Positions 19,874-37,119 of a stretch of DNA of 64,000 nucleotides are shown one piece after another. The DNA comes from Halichoerus grypus (Eukaryota > Chordata > Mammalia > Carnivora > Phocidae), in contig NC_135717.1 in NCBI RefSeq assembly GCF_964656455.1, forward strand, positions 15,890,775 to 15,954,774. Direction: 5' to 3'. The translations under genes were made by a program, and so were the position numbers. Positions within the stretch are counted from its first letter, which is position 1, and each line of letters starts with the position of its first letter. Below the pieces are notes generated by a model. That model ran no database searches. It was given only the letters and a program-made list of their open reading frames with translations, and had not been told where the DNA came from.

Positions 19874-19886
19874 ATTAATGGTTACC
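19874..19886 (-). promoter_or_regulatory. SLC5A2: HNF1-like site just upstream of the SLC5A2 start codon
   Basis: Read on the - strand the site is GGTAACCATTAAT. This matches 10 of 12 defined positions of the HNF1 palindrome GTTAAT-N-ATTAAC. It lies about 56 bp upstream of the SLC5A2 ATG. SGLT2 expression in proximal tubule is known to depend on HNF1A, so position and motif agree. The site is seen in sequence; function is inferred. Confidence 0.45.
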
Positions 19887-20164
19887 TCAGGGGCAGTGAG
19901 CCGACAAGTCCCATAGGTCTTGTCCCCCCTCCCCAGCTTTGTTTAGCTGAATCAGGTCTCATCAAGGCCGAATACTCGTCCTGTGGAGCAGACACTTTCA
20001 AGTTCAGGAGCACTCCTTCCTGGGCCTTAGCCCCACCCCTTCCCCAGTGACCTGGGCTCAAAATTACTCCTTTCACCCATGCTTACCCTTCAGCCTTGAC
20101 CTAGGGAGCGTGGCTGAGCCAGCCTCCTGGTTTTGACTAATCCAGAGGGATCATTTTCAAACCC

Positions 20165-20520
20165 AAATCTGACAGTGTCACTCCCCTGCTCAGAAACCCT
20201 TCCTAGCTTCCCATCATACTAAAGGAAGTAGGAGCTCTTCAGCCTCGTGTTCAAGGCCTGTCATCCCCTGACTCTTGCCCACCCTTCCCCTTGCTCCTCC
20301 ACACCAAACCTGGGGTGATACCACATTTCCCTCCAACTCCCTTGCCCGGCCCAGCCCCTGTATTTTCACACACCCAAACTTTTGCCTAAGCTGTGCATCC
20401 TGCTTAGAGTGCCTCCCTGCCTCCCAGATGGCCCACTCATACCTCTCAGAGGTAACCTTCAGTACTCAGCCCATGTCAACTCTCCAGGAAAGGCTTCTCT
20501 GACTTTTCGGATACAGTTAT
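20165..20520 (+). repeat. L2 3'-end fragment
   Basis: Typical L2 text: cactcccctgctcagaaacc, agcttcccatcat, ggcccactcatacctctcag, then caggaaaggcttctctgac. Confidence 0.55.
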
Positions 20521-21329
20521 GAGCACATTGTGTTGTCCTCATCTGGGTCCAGGTCTGCCTTCCCAACAGACTAGAGATTACCCCCAAGCAGGAAGTGGCC
20601 TGATTCAACCCTGGAGTCCCATTGCTTAGCACAGGGCTAAACAGAAGAAGGGAGGGTATTGATAAATATCAGTACCTCTGCCTTTCTAGAAGAATTGACC
20701 AGACTTGGATGTCTGATTATGACAAGTTGGGTTCATGCCTGAGATGAAAACAGAAAACAATATTTTAGGGGAATATATTTAAGGAATGCCTTAGTTTGGG
20801 TCCCTTCAAAGCAGACCCGAAGATGAGAATTGGGTGCAAGGACTTTCCTGAGGAGGTGACCCTAGGAAGGCAGTGAGACAAAGAAAGAAGAAAAGCCAAT
20901 AAGGGGCATGTTGATTAAAAGGTTGCCACTATGAACAATTCCAGCGGGGCCTCTTTGAGACACTGTGGGGAACACACCTCGGAATTGACCCCTCAGAGCC
21001 AGGAAGCTGGAGTATTCATTCACCAGTTCCTGTCTCTAAGGTCACAGAACCTCGCCCTCCCGCTTCAGACCTGCTGGGTGCAGAAGCACACTTGTTCCCC
21101 CAGAGAGTACCCTCAGACAGAAACTCGGGGAGCAGCTGGGGAGACTAGGTGTCTGGGAACTAACTGTCTACATATGACTTCCCAGGTGGGCCGAGTGGGT
21201 ATGGGCAGCACATCCACAGCTTCCGCTTCAGGGGGTGATAAATTTGAAGTGCCTGAGAGAAATCCAGGTCCAAATGTCAGAGGATACAAGGGGGTTATAG
21301 GCCCTTAAAATCTATATGCCCTCTTTGTG

Positions 21330-21565
21330 ACCTGCAACGCCCTTCATGACGTGGCACGTATTTCCACTTTAACCTCATCTCCTACTACTCTCCCCTTTAC
21401 TCACCCTAATCCAGCCCTACTGGCCTTCTTTCCTTTCGTTCAATATGCCAAGCTCCTTCCTACATCCTGGCCTTTGCACTTGCTGTTTCCTCTGCCCACA
21501 ATGCTCTCCTCAGGCTCTTTGCCTGGCTGTTTTCTTTCCTCAACCTTCCGAGTCTCAACTTGGAC
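21330..21565 (+). repeat. L2 3'-end fragment
   Basis: Shares the L2 pattern with the copy at 20.2 kb (ttcctacatcctggcctttgcacttgctgtttcctctgcc). Confidence 0.5.
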
Positions 21566-23591
21566 GTTACATATTCACAGAGACTGACTATCTGGTTAAA
21601 AGTAATCCCTTCCTCACTTTCTCTTAGTTCTCTGTTTTTTGCCCTTTTTCCCCTTCCCTCCTTTCCTTTCTTCTTCATTCCATCCTTCATTAACAAGCAT
21701 TCACTGAGCACCTACCGCAGGCTAGATAGCATTCTAGACACTGGAGAGACAATGGTCAGCAAAACAAACATGTAATCTGACAGACAAATTCTCAGGAGCT
21801 TGCATTCCAGTTTGAAAAGCAGACATAAACAAGCAACCAATAAACACCTGTTTGCAATAGTGATAAGTGCTATGAGGGACTTGGGAGGTGCTATGGATGG
21901 AAACAAGGAGGAAGAGTGACCTTTACTTAGGCCATCAGGAAAGTCTCCATTAGTTCATCACATGTGTCACTTGGTATTTGTCATCTGTCTCCTCTACTAG
22001 ACTTCAGCTCCACGAGGTCAAGCAGCATGTCTGCTTGATTCCCTCTGGTCTCCCCAGCACCTGAGATAGAGCCTGGCATAGTACATCCTCAATAAACACT
22101 TGGTGCAATGAATGAATCGAGGCTAGAGATGGCCACCTGGGGCATCCTCAAGACAGGAAGGTGGTTACAAGCCAGGAAATAGAATTCTCCAGAGAGAATA
22201 TGTGAAAGGAGAAGAGCAGGAAGCCTGAGAAGACCTAGGGAGAGGAGCCTCCAAGAGGAAAGAATCTGGGGGGTCAGGCCGAGGTGAGGACAGAGAACAC
22301 CTCACCTTTGTCTTACCCACACATGCTCTCCTTGGCTACCAGGTCCTCCTCAAGCAGGAAGGGCCTCTGAGAATCCATCATTTCCAGCTTCAAAGTCTCC
22401 TACAGTTTGGACCCAGGAATCCAAGCCCTCTCCCTAGGGAACTGCAGGGTCCAAAGTGAAGGTTCAGAGGCTCAGAAAGGCTCTGGGGCTTAGGGATTCA
22501 GATGGAACCTAAACTCCACATCTAAAAATCCGTGGCCCACCCATTTCTGTTGGGGCTTAGCTCAGGTGTCTCCTCCTCCAGGAAGACTTACTTGACTCCC
22601 AGTCTGAGTTAAAAGCCTTCTTCTGGCTCTTACAGCCCCTAGTGCTTCCTTTGGTCACTGCTCTGACCACCCCAAGTGTCATCCTCTGCTTAGGGGGGAT
22701 GTTATGAGTCAATACGAGTTAGAGGGAAGCTGTGCCTTAGTGCCCAGATCCAAAGAGTGGGCACAAATTGGCACTTCTGGATGGAGCCCCATCTCTGAGG
22801 GTCTTTTCAGGAGGCGAGAAAAATGTGAAAATCAGACAAGGTGACAAGGGTGGGAGGGAGTGGGAGTGGGAGGTGGGGGTGGAGACAGATTAAGTGCTTA
22901 TTTCAAGGATACAGGTGGCTGAAGAAGTGGGGAATGAGGGTGGGAAGTTTCCATGGGGCCCAGCCTGAGCTCCTGTTCTGGTCCCCACTATCTGTACAAT
23001 CCAGCGCAGGCTCATGTGACGTGTGAAGGACAGCCTGCCAAGGCTGAGGCTGCAGGTCCCACTGCGGCCACAGGGCAGTGACCTAGAACCCGCTGCAGCC
23101 CGAGCCAGCGCAAGAGGCAGGGCGTCTCCACGCAAGGCTTTCCCGAGCACTCAGAGACACCGCACCAGCATGATGTGGCATGTGTTTTTATGTGGGTAGA
23201 AAAAAAGTGCACAGAACAGTGAGGGAGCGGGGAGCAGGTCTGTCCTGGCCTGTCCTCTGATTAGGCGGAATTGCAAGGGCCCACCTCCAGTCAGGGGCCT
23301 CCCTCAAGGGTGGGGATAAAGTGAAGACCTCAGGCGGGGTTGCTTTACAGTGTACGACCCACCCGTGTGGTCTTGAAATTGGCCGGACCTTTTCTGAATT
23401 TGACCATAGAGACCTCAAGAGTAGAGTACCTCAGGGGCGGGTCTCTCCAGTGGGTGGGGCCTCACAGGGTGGGCTGGGGAGAGACCCCCAGGCTCAAAGA
23501 GCAAGGCCCTGGGGTCTGGAGAGCTCATCTTCTGGGGAAGGGTGGGGTCATTGGGGCCTTGGGCTCTCGCAGGGCCAGGCCTCACAGGCGA

Positions 23592-26500
23592 TTAGCCGAA
23601 GAGCTTGACGAAGCAGGGCTGGCAGTAGGGCTTGCCCGCGCGCTCCTGGAAGGAGCCCTTGGTGAGTGGGCGCAGGCAGAAGGTGCAGGTGAAGTGGTCT
23701 GGGTGGAAGCGGCGGCCCAGGGCGGACACGCAACGGCCGGTCACGGGGAGGCCACACGTGGCGCACAACGAACCACGCCGCGCGTGGAAGTGGTTCTCGC
23801 ACAGCGGGCGGCCCTCGTGCTCAAAAAAGCTGCCTCCTGAGAAGGGCGCGAAGCATTCCTGGGGGCGGGAGGCCGCGAAAGGATAGGTCAGCCGCCAACC
23901 CCCTGACCAGATGACTAGCTTTAGGAGCTTAATAACCCACCGTGGGAACCCCGCAGCCCACAACCCCGCCCCAGACGTGAAGCACCCTGCCCTGAATGCC
24001 TGAATAATCGCCCCGCCCCAGGCTCCTCGTTGGGCTCCGGGTTGGCCCAGCTCCCCTCCTCCCCCCACCCCCCCCCCACCCCCTCCCGCAGCAGCGCACC
24101 CTGCAGACGAAACAGTCCGGGTGCCAGAGTGCGCTGAGCGCCGAGATGTAGTTATCCAGAATGGGGCCTTGACAGCCCTGGCAGCGCGGGGCGAACAGCT
24201 GCAGGAAGTCCCGGCGGCAGTAGGGGCGGCCCTCTCGCTCGTGGAAACCTAGGGGCGGGAACCGAGCGGGAAGAAAAAGAGCTGCTGGCTGCACCCAGGA
24301 CTCGCAAGATCTGAGACTGTGGGGCCAGATGAGGGGCAGTCAGAATGAGCAGTAGAGAGGGAGGGATCGGGCCTAGGGTGGAGGCCAAGCGGGAGGGGAC
24401 AGGAGGGGCCCCCGCGTGTGGGAGAGGGTGGGGCCGGAAGACTTGGGGGGTTGTAGTAGGCTGGACCACAGCGCCCGAGGCGGGATGTCGCGCAGACGGG
24501 TATCTTTCAGGACTGGAGCCAAGCTCTCACCCTCATCTCCGAAGGGCTCCCCACAACTGACGCAGCAGAAGTGCTCCGGGTGCCAGTGGGTGCCCAAGGC
24601 AGTAACCATCTTCTGCGGAGAATGAACGGGGACACTCAGCGTGGCCCTCCATCCCTTCTACCCTCCCTCTCCCATCACGAACCTATGTAAGCGGGTTTAA
24701 GTAGGAGTTTGAGGCGCTGGAGACCTAACGAGGGACTTGGAAGTCCGAGAGAGTGGGCGGAGTCCAAAGGGCCTTGGATGAGGCCAAGGGGCGGGGCATG
24801 GCTGGGCGGGGGCTGTGGGAAAGGCGGGGCTCACGTGTCGGATGGGTTGATTGCAGAGGCCGCATCGTGGAGAGAAGCGCTCAAAGTAGCATTCAGGGCA
24901 GAAGGGGGCTCCGTCCTTCTCAAAGAAGCTGCTGCCTCCCAGGGCCATGGAACAGCCACCGCAAATGAAGTGCTCAGGGTGCCAAGCGCGGCCCAGCGCG
25001 GTCACCACCTGCGGGTTGGGGGTAAGGCCTGGGTCAGAGTGGACCTCGGGTTGCCATGTGCCCAGTGAGCTAAGATTTACATGGCACATTTCAAGTTTTC
25101 TTTTTTCTTTTTACCATTTGAGTCCCTTCACTCATTTCTCCGCACCCACCCTGAGAGGCCAGGATGAAGAACCTAATGTTCGAGTCAGTCTGTGAGTGAC
25201 AGAGATTTCAACCCAGGTCTTCCAGCACAGTGCCTAGGGCCCTCAATAATTTTAGGAGCCCATGAAAATGTTGGAATTACTTTTAAAATCAGAAGAAAAA
25301 AATGAACTAGAAGAAAACGATTTAATGTATAATATTAATATATTCCTCTTTACACCAACACAGTCATAAAACACAATTTAAAAAAATTTTTTTTAATGGA
25401 GGAAGGGGCCCATGAAGATGAACATGCCTAGGGCCCACAAGAGTCATAATGCCACCCTGCTTTGCTAAGATTGGAAATTTGGGGATGGAAGCAGGGCACT
25501 AAATATAGCAAGAGGATCTAGGTCAACCACTGGGCACAGTTGTTATCAATAATATCTACTCAGTCAATAAGCCAAGAACCAGAGCTCGCAAACCAGATGC
25601 TGGTGGAGGAGAAACAGTCTTTGTTGGTGCCTGAGAGATGGTAGGTGGCACCGCAAGACTTTTGTGAAGACTGAGATGGAGGTGAGAAAGGAGCTAATAC
25701 GGTGCCTGCACACAGTAGAACTACAATCAATGGTAACTGGGTCGGGAGTCTCATCCCGCCACTTATGTGCTGTGTGGCTCAGAGCTTTAGTCTCCTCATT
25801 TGCAAAATATGAACAATGGTAATACCCACTTCCCAGAGTCATTTATTAAAAGGGAACAGCACGAAGTCTGGCTGTCAGTAAGGATGGGTCCATGGGTCTC
25901 TCCATCCCTACTCACAGCGCTCCACTTACTTGCCCAGCAATAGGTTTATTGCAGGAGCCGCAGAGCCCCTTGGTCTGGGTGGGAACCCCACGGCGGCTGA
26001 GATCGGATTGCAGCAGCCCCAGCATGGTGTCGAGGCTGCCCTTGCTAGCCGGCCCTGGTGAGGATGGGGAGCCCTCATTCACAGAGCTTGGCACTGGTGG
26101 CTGGGCTGGCCCAGAGGCTGGAAGCTGCAGCAAGGAGGACACGAGAGTTGAGTCAGCAAGGCAGCAGATGTGGAAGGTTCTAAAAGGGGTTGGGAAGCCA
26201 CAAATCTACACCGGCCCACACCCCACCTGATTCACGTGGTTTTGGACACGGAAGTCAGACAGCGAAGCCATCAGTCTATCCAACTCCAGGGTGGCTGAGG
26301 TCGCTGAAGGCTTTGGGAGAACAGGGGATGGGCTGGGAGGGCTGTGAAGAACACAATTTGTGTCAGCTCAGGGCCCCCCAGAGTAACGAATGCTATCCTC
26401 CAGTAACTCAGGGATCCATCACATCTCTCCCAGCTCTGCCAACTATGTCCAACTCACAGGCTGGGCCTTTTCTTGTCCTCAGATTGGTCCTCCTTCTCTT

Positions 26501-28547
26501 CCCCTGCAGTCTCCTTGCTCGATGGGAACTGAGACATTATTTCATCTGCAGAGAGGAAAGAAGGGCACTGGACATGGGACCATACTCCACCCTCTCCCCC
26601 TTAAGGCTTGTGTTCCTTTAGCGGCTACTCTGCGAAGAGTATACCCCTCAGTCTCCGCCCTTCCCTGCCCTGTCCCCATCCTGGTCTCCGTAACCTGGCA
26701 CCTGTGATGTTGAACTGGGTAGCATTAAGTTCCTGAAGCAACCGGTCTAGCTCACAGAGCCCTGTGCCCAAGACACCGCTGGAAGAGGAGAACGGAGGGG
26801 CTGTAGGGGCCGCAGGCTTTGGGGACCGAGGCTTGCAAACCGTACTGGAAAACATGGTGGGAGTCCGTGTTCAGGGGTGCGGAATCCAAGCCTCCTTACC
26901 TGAGTCTCGATTGCCTTCACCATCCCCCAGTTCCCAGGCCCCTCACCTGTACAGATGGTCCTTGTCCCCAGAGGCTCCTGAAGACTCCCCAGACCCTGTC
27001 TACAGAGAGAAGGACACAAGTGTGGGTTGATAGGCCTGGACTTTGCCCCCACTCAAGCCCAGATTCCCCTAGCCCTAGCCAAGCTTGGCCCTAGTGTTGC
27101 TCCAGTCCCTAGTATTTGATCTCACCTGTGGCTGGTGGCCATAGGGCAGGGGGCCTGTGAGAGGCTCTGGGGACCGCTCTTTTGGAACCCCTGACCTTGG
27201 CATGTGTGAGGTGGTGGTCTCCAGGTCGGAGAGCAGGGCATCTGCAGGGAAGAGGCCGTCAGGATGAGAAGTTGAGAGATTAAGGTTAGAGCAGAGACAG
27301 GGCCTTAAGAGGTTAGAGGATAAGGGTTCCAAGTAGGCAGTAGTTAAGGAGGACAGAAGCCAGTATTAAGAGCAGAGGTCAGGAATCAGACAGAAACACA
27401 GGTCAGACCAAGGCAGAGAAGTAGAAGGGCAGCAAGGAATATTTATGACCAAAACATCCCAAATGGCTCATCTTGGGAGTCATGCACAAAAGCTGCCTGA
27501 TTCTTTTATTCTCTGCATCTTCCCTGATGCAGTCAAAATTGACTCTTTACTCAAGCCAAATTTGGCTTCACCCCAAATTGCTCAATTGGCTGTATGCCTG
27601 GCACCCAACTTTCTGATTGGTGCTCTTTCTGCCCACTAATTCCTGCCCCCCTCCTGGACCTAAACAGGCCCGCCCAGCCCTGGCGCATCTCCAGGCACGG
27701 GGTCCCACCCTATTCTCCTCATTGGCAGGTCTGCTGGGACCTGCATTCTGATTGGCTTATTTTCCACAGAGCCGGTTACCCCTGCTGAGCAGCACCCCCT
27801 ATCGCAGGGTGCCTGAACCCCTTCTCTCGCATGGAGAGCACAGCCTTCCATCCGGTTCCAACAGACCAGAAGGAGGAGATGCCTGGGTCCTCCTTCCTCC
27901 ACCAAGACACCCCCCACTACCACCACCTCCCTTCCCCAGATCTAGATCCTTTAAACCCTTTCCTTCCCAGAACCTAGAAGTCCCTGCTCCTTTACTCATC
28001 TCTGAGTACCATAGTGGGACCCTTAACCTCTCCCTGGCATCTTGGCACTCATCTATTCTCTTTGTGCCCCCCAAAGACCCGACCCCTACCATATTTAGGG
28101 GCCCTTAATTATTTTCTTCCCCAAACCCTGAGACGGGCCTGTTCTCTTCTCCAGAATTTGATGTCATATTCTCCCTTCCTGTCTACTTTCCCAGTGCCCG
28201 GACCCCAGACCCCTTTAACCCCTCCTTTCCCAGCGCCCCTGAGCCGAGGCGCCCACTGGCGGGCGCTGCACCTCCCTGCCTATCCGTCGGCAGCTAGTGA
28301 TGGAGGAGCTGAGCGAGGGAAGAAGGGAGGGAGCGGCCAGTCCAGGAAAAGGCAGGAAGGGAGAGGCAGGAAGGGGGACGTGGATTCGGAAAGGAGGCGC
28401 GGGCAGAGACCAGAATCAAGAAGACAGGAGGCGGGGATGGGAAGATGCGGGGAGTGCGAGGGGTTTCCAGCATGGGGAAGCGGGTCCAGATGGCGGTGAG
28501 GAGCTGGGGAAAAGGGGACTCGAGCCCCACTCACCCAGGTCCTCCAT
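23592..28547 (-). CDS. TGFB1I1: Transforming growth factor beta-1-induced transcript 1 (Hic-5), complete, 11 coding exons
   Basis: Coding exons 5' to 3' (- strand): 28547-28535, 27241-27126, 26999-26947, 26844-26702, 26545-26458, 26341-26227, 26124-25930, 25008-24835, 24612-24531, 24248-24100 and 23858-23592. They total 1395 nt, or 464 aa plus TAA (human 461). The product is a paxillin-family focal-adhesion adaptor and nuclear receptor coactivator. The N-terminal half carries leucine-rich LD motifs: LDALLSDLE near residue 4, [10 protein letters not shown] near 95, [11 protein letters not shown] near 160 and [12 protein letters not shown] near 210. Four LIM zinc domains fill about residues 230-464 and start [11 protein letters not shown]; all Cys/His/Asp zinc ligands that I checked are present. 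Exon 1 holds only 13 coding bases (MEDL plus one base). No lesion is visible. LD motifs bind FAK and vinculin-type partners, and LIM3/4 direct focal-adhesion targeting (family knowledge). Confidence 0.97.
25735..25870 (+). repeat. MIR, forward orientation
   Basis: MIR core: cgccacttatgtgctgtgtggctcagag, then ctcatttgcaaaatatgaacaatggtaatacccac. It lies in a TGFB1I1 intron. Confidence 0.55.
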
Positions 28548-28830
28548 GGCGGGGCGCGGGCGCACCGCGCGGGGCGAGCAGGGCGGGGGCTGTGTCCGGT
28601 GGGGGCGGGGGGCGGGGGGGACGTCCGGGAGTTGGAGGCCCGGCCGTGACCATGTAAGGAAGCCGGGACCCGCTGGGATGGGGTTGGGGGGGGCGGGGGT
28701 GCAAAGAACGGGAGAACTCGGGATGGGGGCGTGTAAGGGAGGGAGGGCCACGGCCCACCCAGGCCCAGCCCGCCTGTCTGCCGCGGAGGCAGCCACACCC
28801 CAGCCTTGGCCTCAGCTGCCGGGAGCCCAG
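28548..28830 (-). promoter_or_regulatory. TGFB1I1: GC-rich TGFB1I1 promoter and 5' UTR region with a G-run cluster
   Basis: The sequence directly upstream of the TGFB1I1 ATG is GC-rich with many CpGs and no TATA box at a usual distance. It includes dense G runs on the + strand, most clearly at 28599-28620. A long + strand reading frame across it is a by-product of GC content. Confidence 0.5.
28599..28620 (+). other. Potential G-quadruplex tract
   Basis: Four or more G runs of 3 or more bases are separated by single C or T on the + strand, about 50-75 bp upstream of the TGFB1I1 ATG. Folding is inferred only. Confidence 0.4.
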
Positions 28831-30240
28831 GCGGCCAGAGCCAAAGTCAGAGAAGTGGCTCTCCCAGATCCAGCTCGGGATCCTCTGCTCAGTGAGACTC
28901 TTAGACACAGACTGAGGACCTCAAGCAGACACCTCCCGAAGCTAGCACCCTGAGTCCTATACAGAGCCCTGTCCACTGAGGCCATTCCCGAGAGACTTGC
29001 TCCAGACAGAATTTTTGGGTTTAGGGCAGGAGTGATGGGTCTAAGGATCAGACAACAGGTTCAGAAGACACAGGTAAACTGAACCCAGGCCCAAACCCCA
29101 TGCAGACTCAGGGAAAACATTCCCAGGGAGCCAGACCACAGCCAGCCTTCAAGACAAAGCCCTTCCCCAACACCAGGGCAACCCAGACCTGTTCCAAAAG
29201 AGCCCTTTCCCAAGATACTGGTGAACATAGACAAGCAAGACACAGACTCCAGTCACAAAAGGGACAAGAGGTCTTCCCTGGACTGAGACCCAGAGAAATC
29301 AAAGTGGAAATGAACACTTAGAGATGAGTATGGACAGACACAACAGTGTGCAGCCGCTGGACTGTGGGTCTCCACCCAGCCCTCGGTCCAGACATGAGTA
29401 TTGGGCTGTGGGCTTCAACCCAGGGGCAAATTAAACTGACCTGGAGAGCTTTTTAAAAATACTGATGCCCAGGGCATCCTCCCCTCAGTCCAGTTCAGTG
29501 AGAAAGTACCTAGACATCAACATTTTTAAAAGCTCTCTGGGTGGTTCTAATGCACAGCCTGAGAACACAGAACTGGACACACAGGCACAGATAGCAAGTG
29601 TCAACCCTAGCTCCCCAGAGGCTAACAGGCAGGCCCAGGCCAGGCACGCTCCTCAGTCAGGCTGCCACCCGAGTGGTTAGTGATCTGGGATCCAGGTGAT
29701 AGAGAGACCCTGCCTTGAGAGATCATAGCACAACATAAGCCCTTCCCTCACCTGAATGCACCCCGGGGCTCTGGCTATCTCTGAGCAAAATGAAGACAGG
29801 GCCTGCCTCAGGGACTCCAGGAACACAGCAGGGCTCCCCTTAGGCTAATAGCAGAAGGATACATAAGTGACCCAAGAGATGAAAACAGACCCAGAGACTG
29901 AAGGCCCAAGATGAGTGAAAGACACTCAGGAAACAGTAATGCCAAGGCCTTGGACATACATCCCCACACTTACTGCATTCCCTCAGCCCAGCCCCTTCAT
30001 CCCTGACCAAAGTCTGTATGTCGAGCTGGGTATTTGTCTGAGCAATGAAGTTGCATGAGCAGGAAGCAGGCTCCTCCCAGTACTCTATTCTATCCCAGGA
30101 CTCCAGGAACTTACTTAGTAAACTCCTACGTGCCAGGGGTAGCCTATATTGAGATACAGCAACCTGAACAAGATGCTGGTTGATTGGGGCGGCGGGGGGA
30201 GTCCCACAGGAAAGTAAGCAGAGACACCACACAATAGGAG
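28831..30240. other. TGFB1I1-ARMC5 intergenic region
   Basis: No coding exon can be supported. The only recognisable repeat is a MER20-like hAT-Charlie remnant near 29405-29580. The region ends at the ARMC5 3' UTR. Confidence 0.45.
29405..29580. repeat. MER20-like hAT-Charlie remnant
   Basis: The pattern cctggagagctttttaaaaatactgatgcccaggg ... tctctgggtggttctaatgcacagcc fits this non-autonomous element. Confidence 0.45.
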
Positions 30241-30508
30241 TATCCAACTCCAAAGTTTTTAATCTCAACTCTGGAAGGCTGGGCCAGGCCAGGTTGCCTG
30301 GGGCCCTGGGCTGTTCTCCATCTGAGGGCTCCATATTCCAACCGTGGCCTTGGCTTCTCACTCCTGCATCTTCAGACCGTCACCTTGGGGTATAGTTCCA
30401 TTCTCTCAACAATCCTTGGTGGTGACTTCTGCTCAGCGTCCTCTCATGCTGCTCTGAGGGAGTCCTCCGTCATAGCCAACTCATCCTTGGATCCCCTCCC
30501 AGGGAACA
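30240..30508 (-). terminator. ARMC5: ARMC5 3' UTR with ATTAAA poly(A) signal
   Basis: On the - strand, ATTAAA lies at 30263-30258 (+ strand tttaat), about 245 nt after the ARMC5 stop. Cleavage is expected near 30240. No better AATAAA was found closer to the stop. Confidence 0.5.
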
Positions 30509-36154
<5,646 letters not shown>

Positions 36155-36480
36155 CTTGGCTCAAGCCTAAGGCTCCGCCCCCCTCCTCGCCGCTCCTCCA
36201 AGGGAGCGGAACTGGAAGAGAGGGGCGTGGCCAGGCACCTCCTCTCTGACGCTTTTTAAGTAGCGCCGCCGCAGTTATTTTGCAAGTTGGAAGTTGTAGT
36301 TCTCAATCCCGGTACTCTGGGCAGTCGCAGAAGGCACGTAGAGAGTAGTGGCTATCTAATCGTTGTGCGAACCCCAGAGGCGCGTGTGGTGCATGCTGGG
36401 ATCTGTAGTCGGCTCCTTGCTTAGCACGCCTGGCTTAGGTCGGAGGAGAAACTCTCCGGGGCCTCGCAGTGGACTGGTTC
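36155..36480 (-). promoter_or_regulatory. ARMC5: ARMC5 promoter, GC-rich, possibly bidirectional
   Basis: The sequence upstream of the ARMC5 ATG is CpG-rich and lacks an obvious TATA box. It contains a full ZNF143-type site at 36391-36409. A zinc-finger gene relic starts on the other strand within 1 kb, so the region may have served as a divergent promoter. That last point is inference from layout. Confidence 0.55.
36391..36409 (-). promoter_or_regulatory. ZNF143/THAP11-type SBS site
   Basis: On the - strand this 19-mer reads ACTACAGATCCCAGCATGC. It is a perfect match to the consensus ACTACAnnTCCCAGnATGC recognised by ZNF143 (Staf) and THAP11. It lies about 240 bp upstream of the ARMC5 start codon. 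Confidence 0.8.
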
Positions 36481-37119
36481 CTTTGGAGAACTCAGACATC
36501 CGACCATGGAGTCTCAGTACCGTGCTGCTCCAGGTGGCGTGGCTACTCCAACCCTCCCCCCCCGCGTGTTCACGACAGCGACTGCCTTTTCCTTCCAGCT
36601 CGCTTCCCTGCACCACAGTGATGGCCCGGGCACCGAAATCCGCGCTGACGGACTCAGGATCGCGAGCCAGGCCCAAAGTATCAAGTTCCTGACAGCGGCC
36701 ACTGATGGTGAGCTCTTGCTCAGTTAAGTGAATGAGAGGGTTAAACCTACCGAGACCGTTCCCTGCCACTTCCTAGAGCGGCACGGGCTAGTGGACATTT
36801 CCGGTTCCGGTGCTGACCTCCCCCCCCCCCCCACGCCCCCCTTGGGTCCGGAATGTCTCCTGGTCAGCCTCAGCTTGTGAACTGAGTGGCTGGTTTTTAG
36901 GAAACAGGTCTTCACTGCGATGATCGCCAGAAGTGGCAGGGGAATCGGACATAGGATTCCGGGGGTCCTAGAGCTCCTCCCTCCTTAGGGGAGTTCCACC
37001 TGAGCGGCCCTCCCTGGTGTGTATGCGACAGTCGGCCTCCTGGGAAATGCTGCTGGTCCTGAAATACCTATGTAGGTCAGGGTCTGGACCAGGGAAGAAG
37101 CCTCTAATGAAGAACGACT

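Larger units (their letters stand above)
19887..23591. other. SLC5A2-TGFB1I1 intergenic region, old repeats only
   Basis: I see no supportable coding exon here. The region holds degraded L2 3' ends (about 20165-20520, 21330-21560, 21680-21900, 21930-22110, 22555-22690) and pyrimidine-rich sequence. The last ~400 bp before 23591 is the TGFB1I1 3' UTR. It has no canonical AATAAA, but a CATAAA variant lies at 23192-23187 on the - strand. Confidence 0.5.

Noticed and set aside
20790..20905. Possible LTR or other repeat (cagacccgaagatgagaattgggtgcaagg)
   Set aside because: It feels like a known mammalian interspersed repeat, but I could not assign a family or boundaries.
28297..28953. 218-codon + strand frame over the TGFB1I1 5' region
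   Set aside because: Gly/Arg-rich translation of a CpG-rich promoter with no domain and no splice logic. It overlaps TGFB1I1 exon 1.
36506..36727. 73-codon + strand frame as first exon of the zinc-finger gene
   Set aside because: No KRAB or SCAN similarity and no convincing donor (gtggcg). It may be 5' UTR of the relic, but I could not support it.
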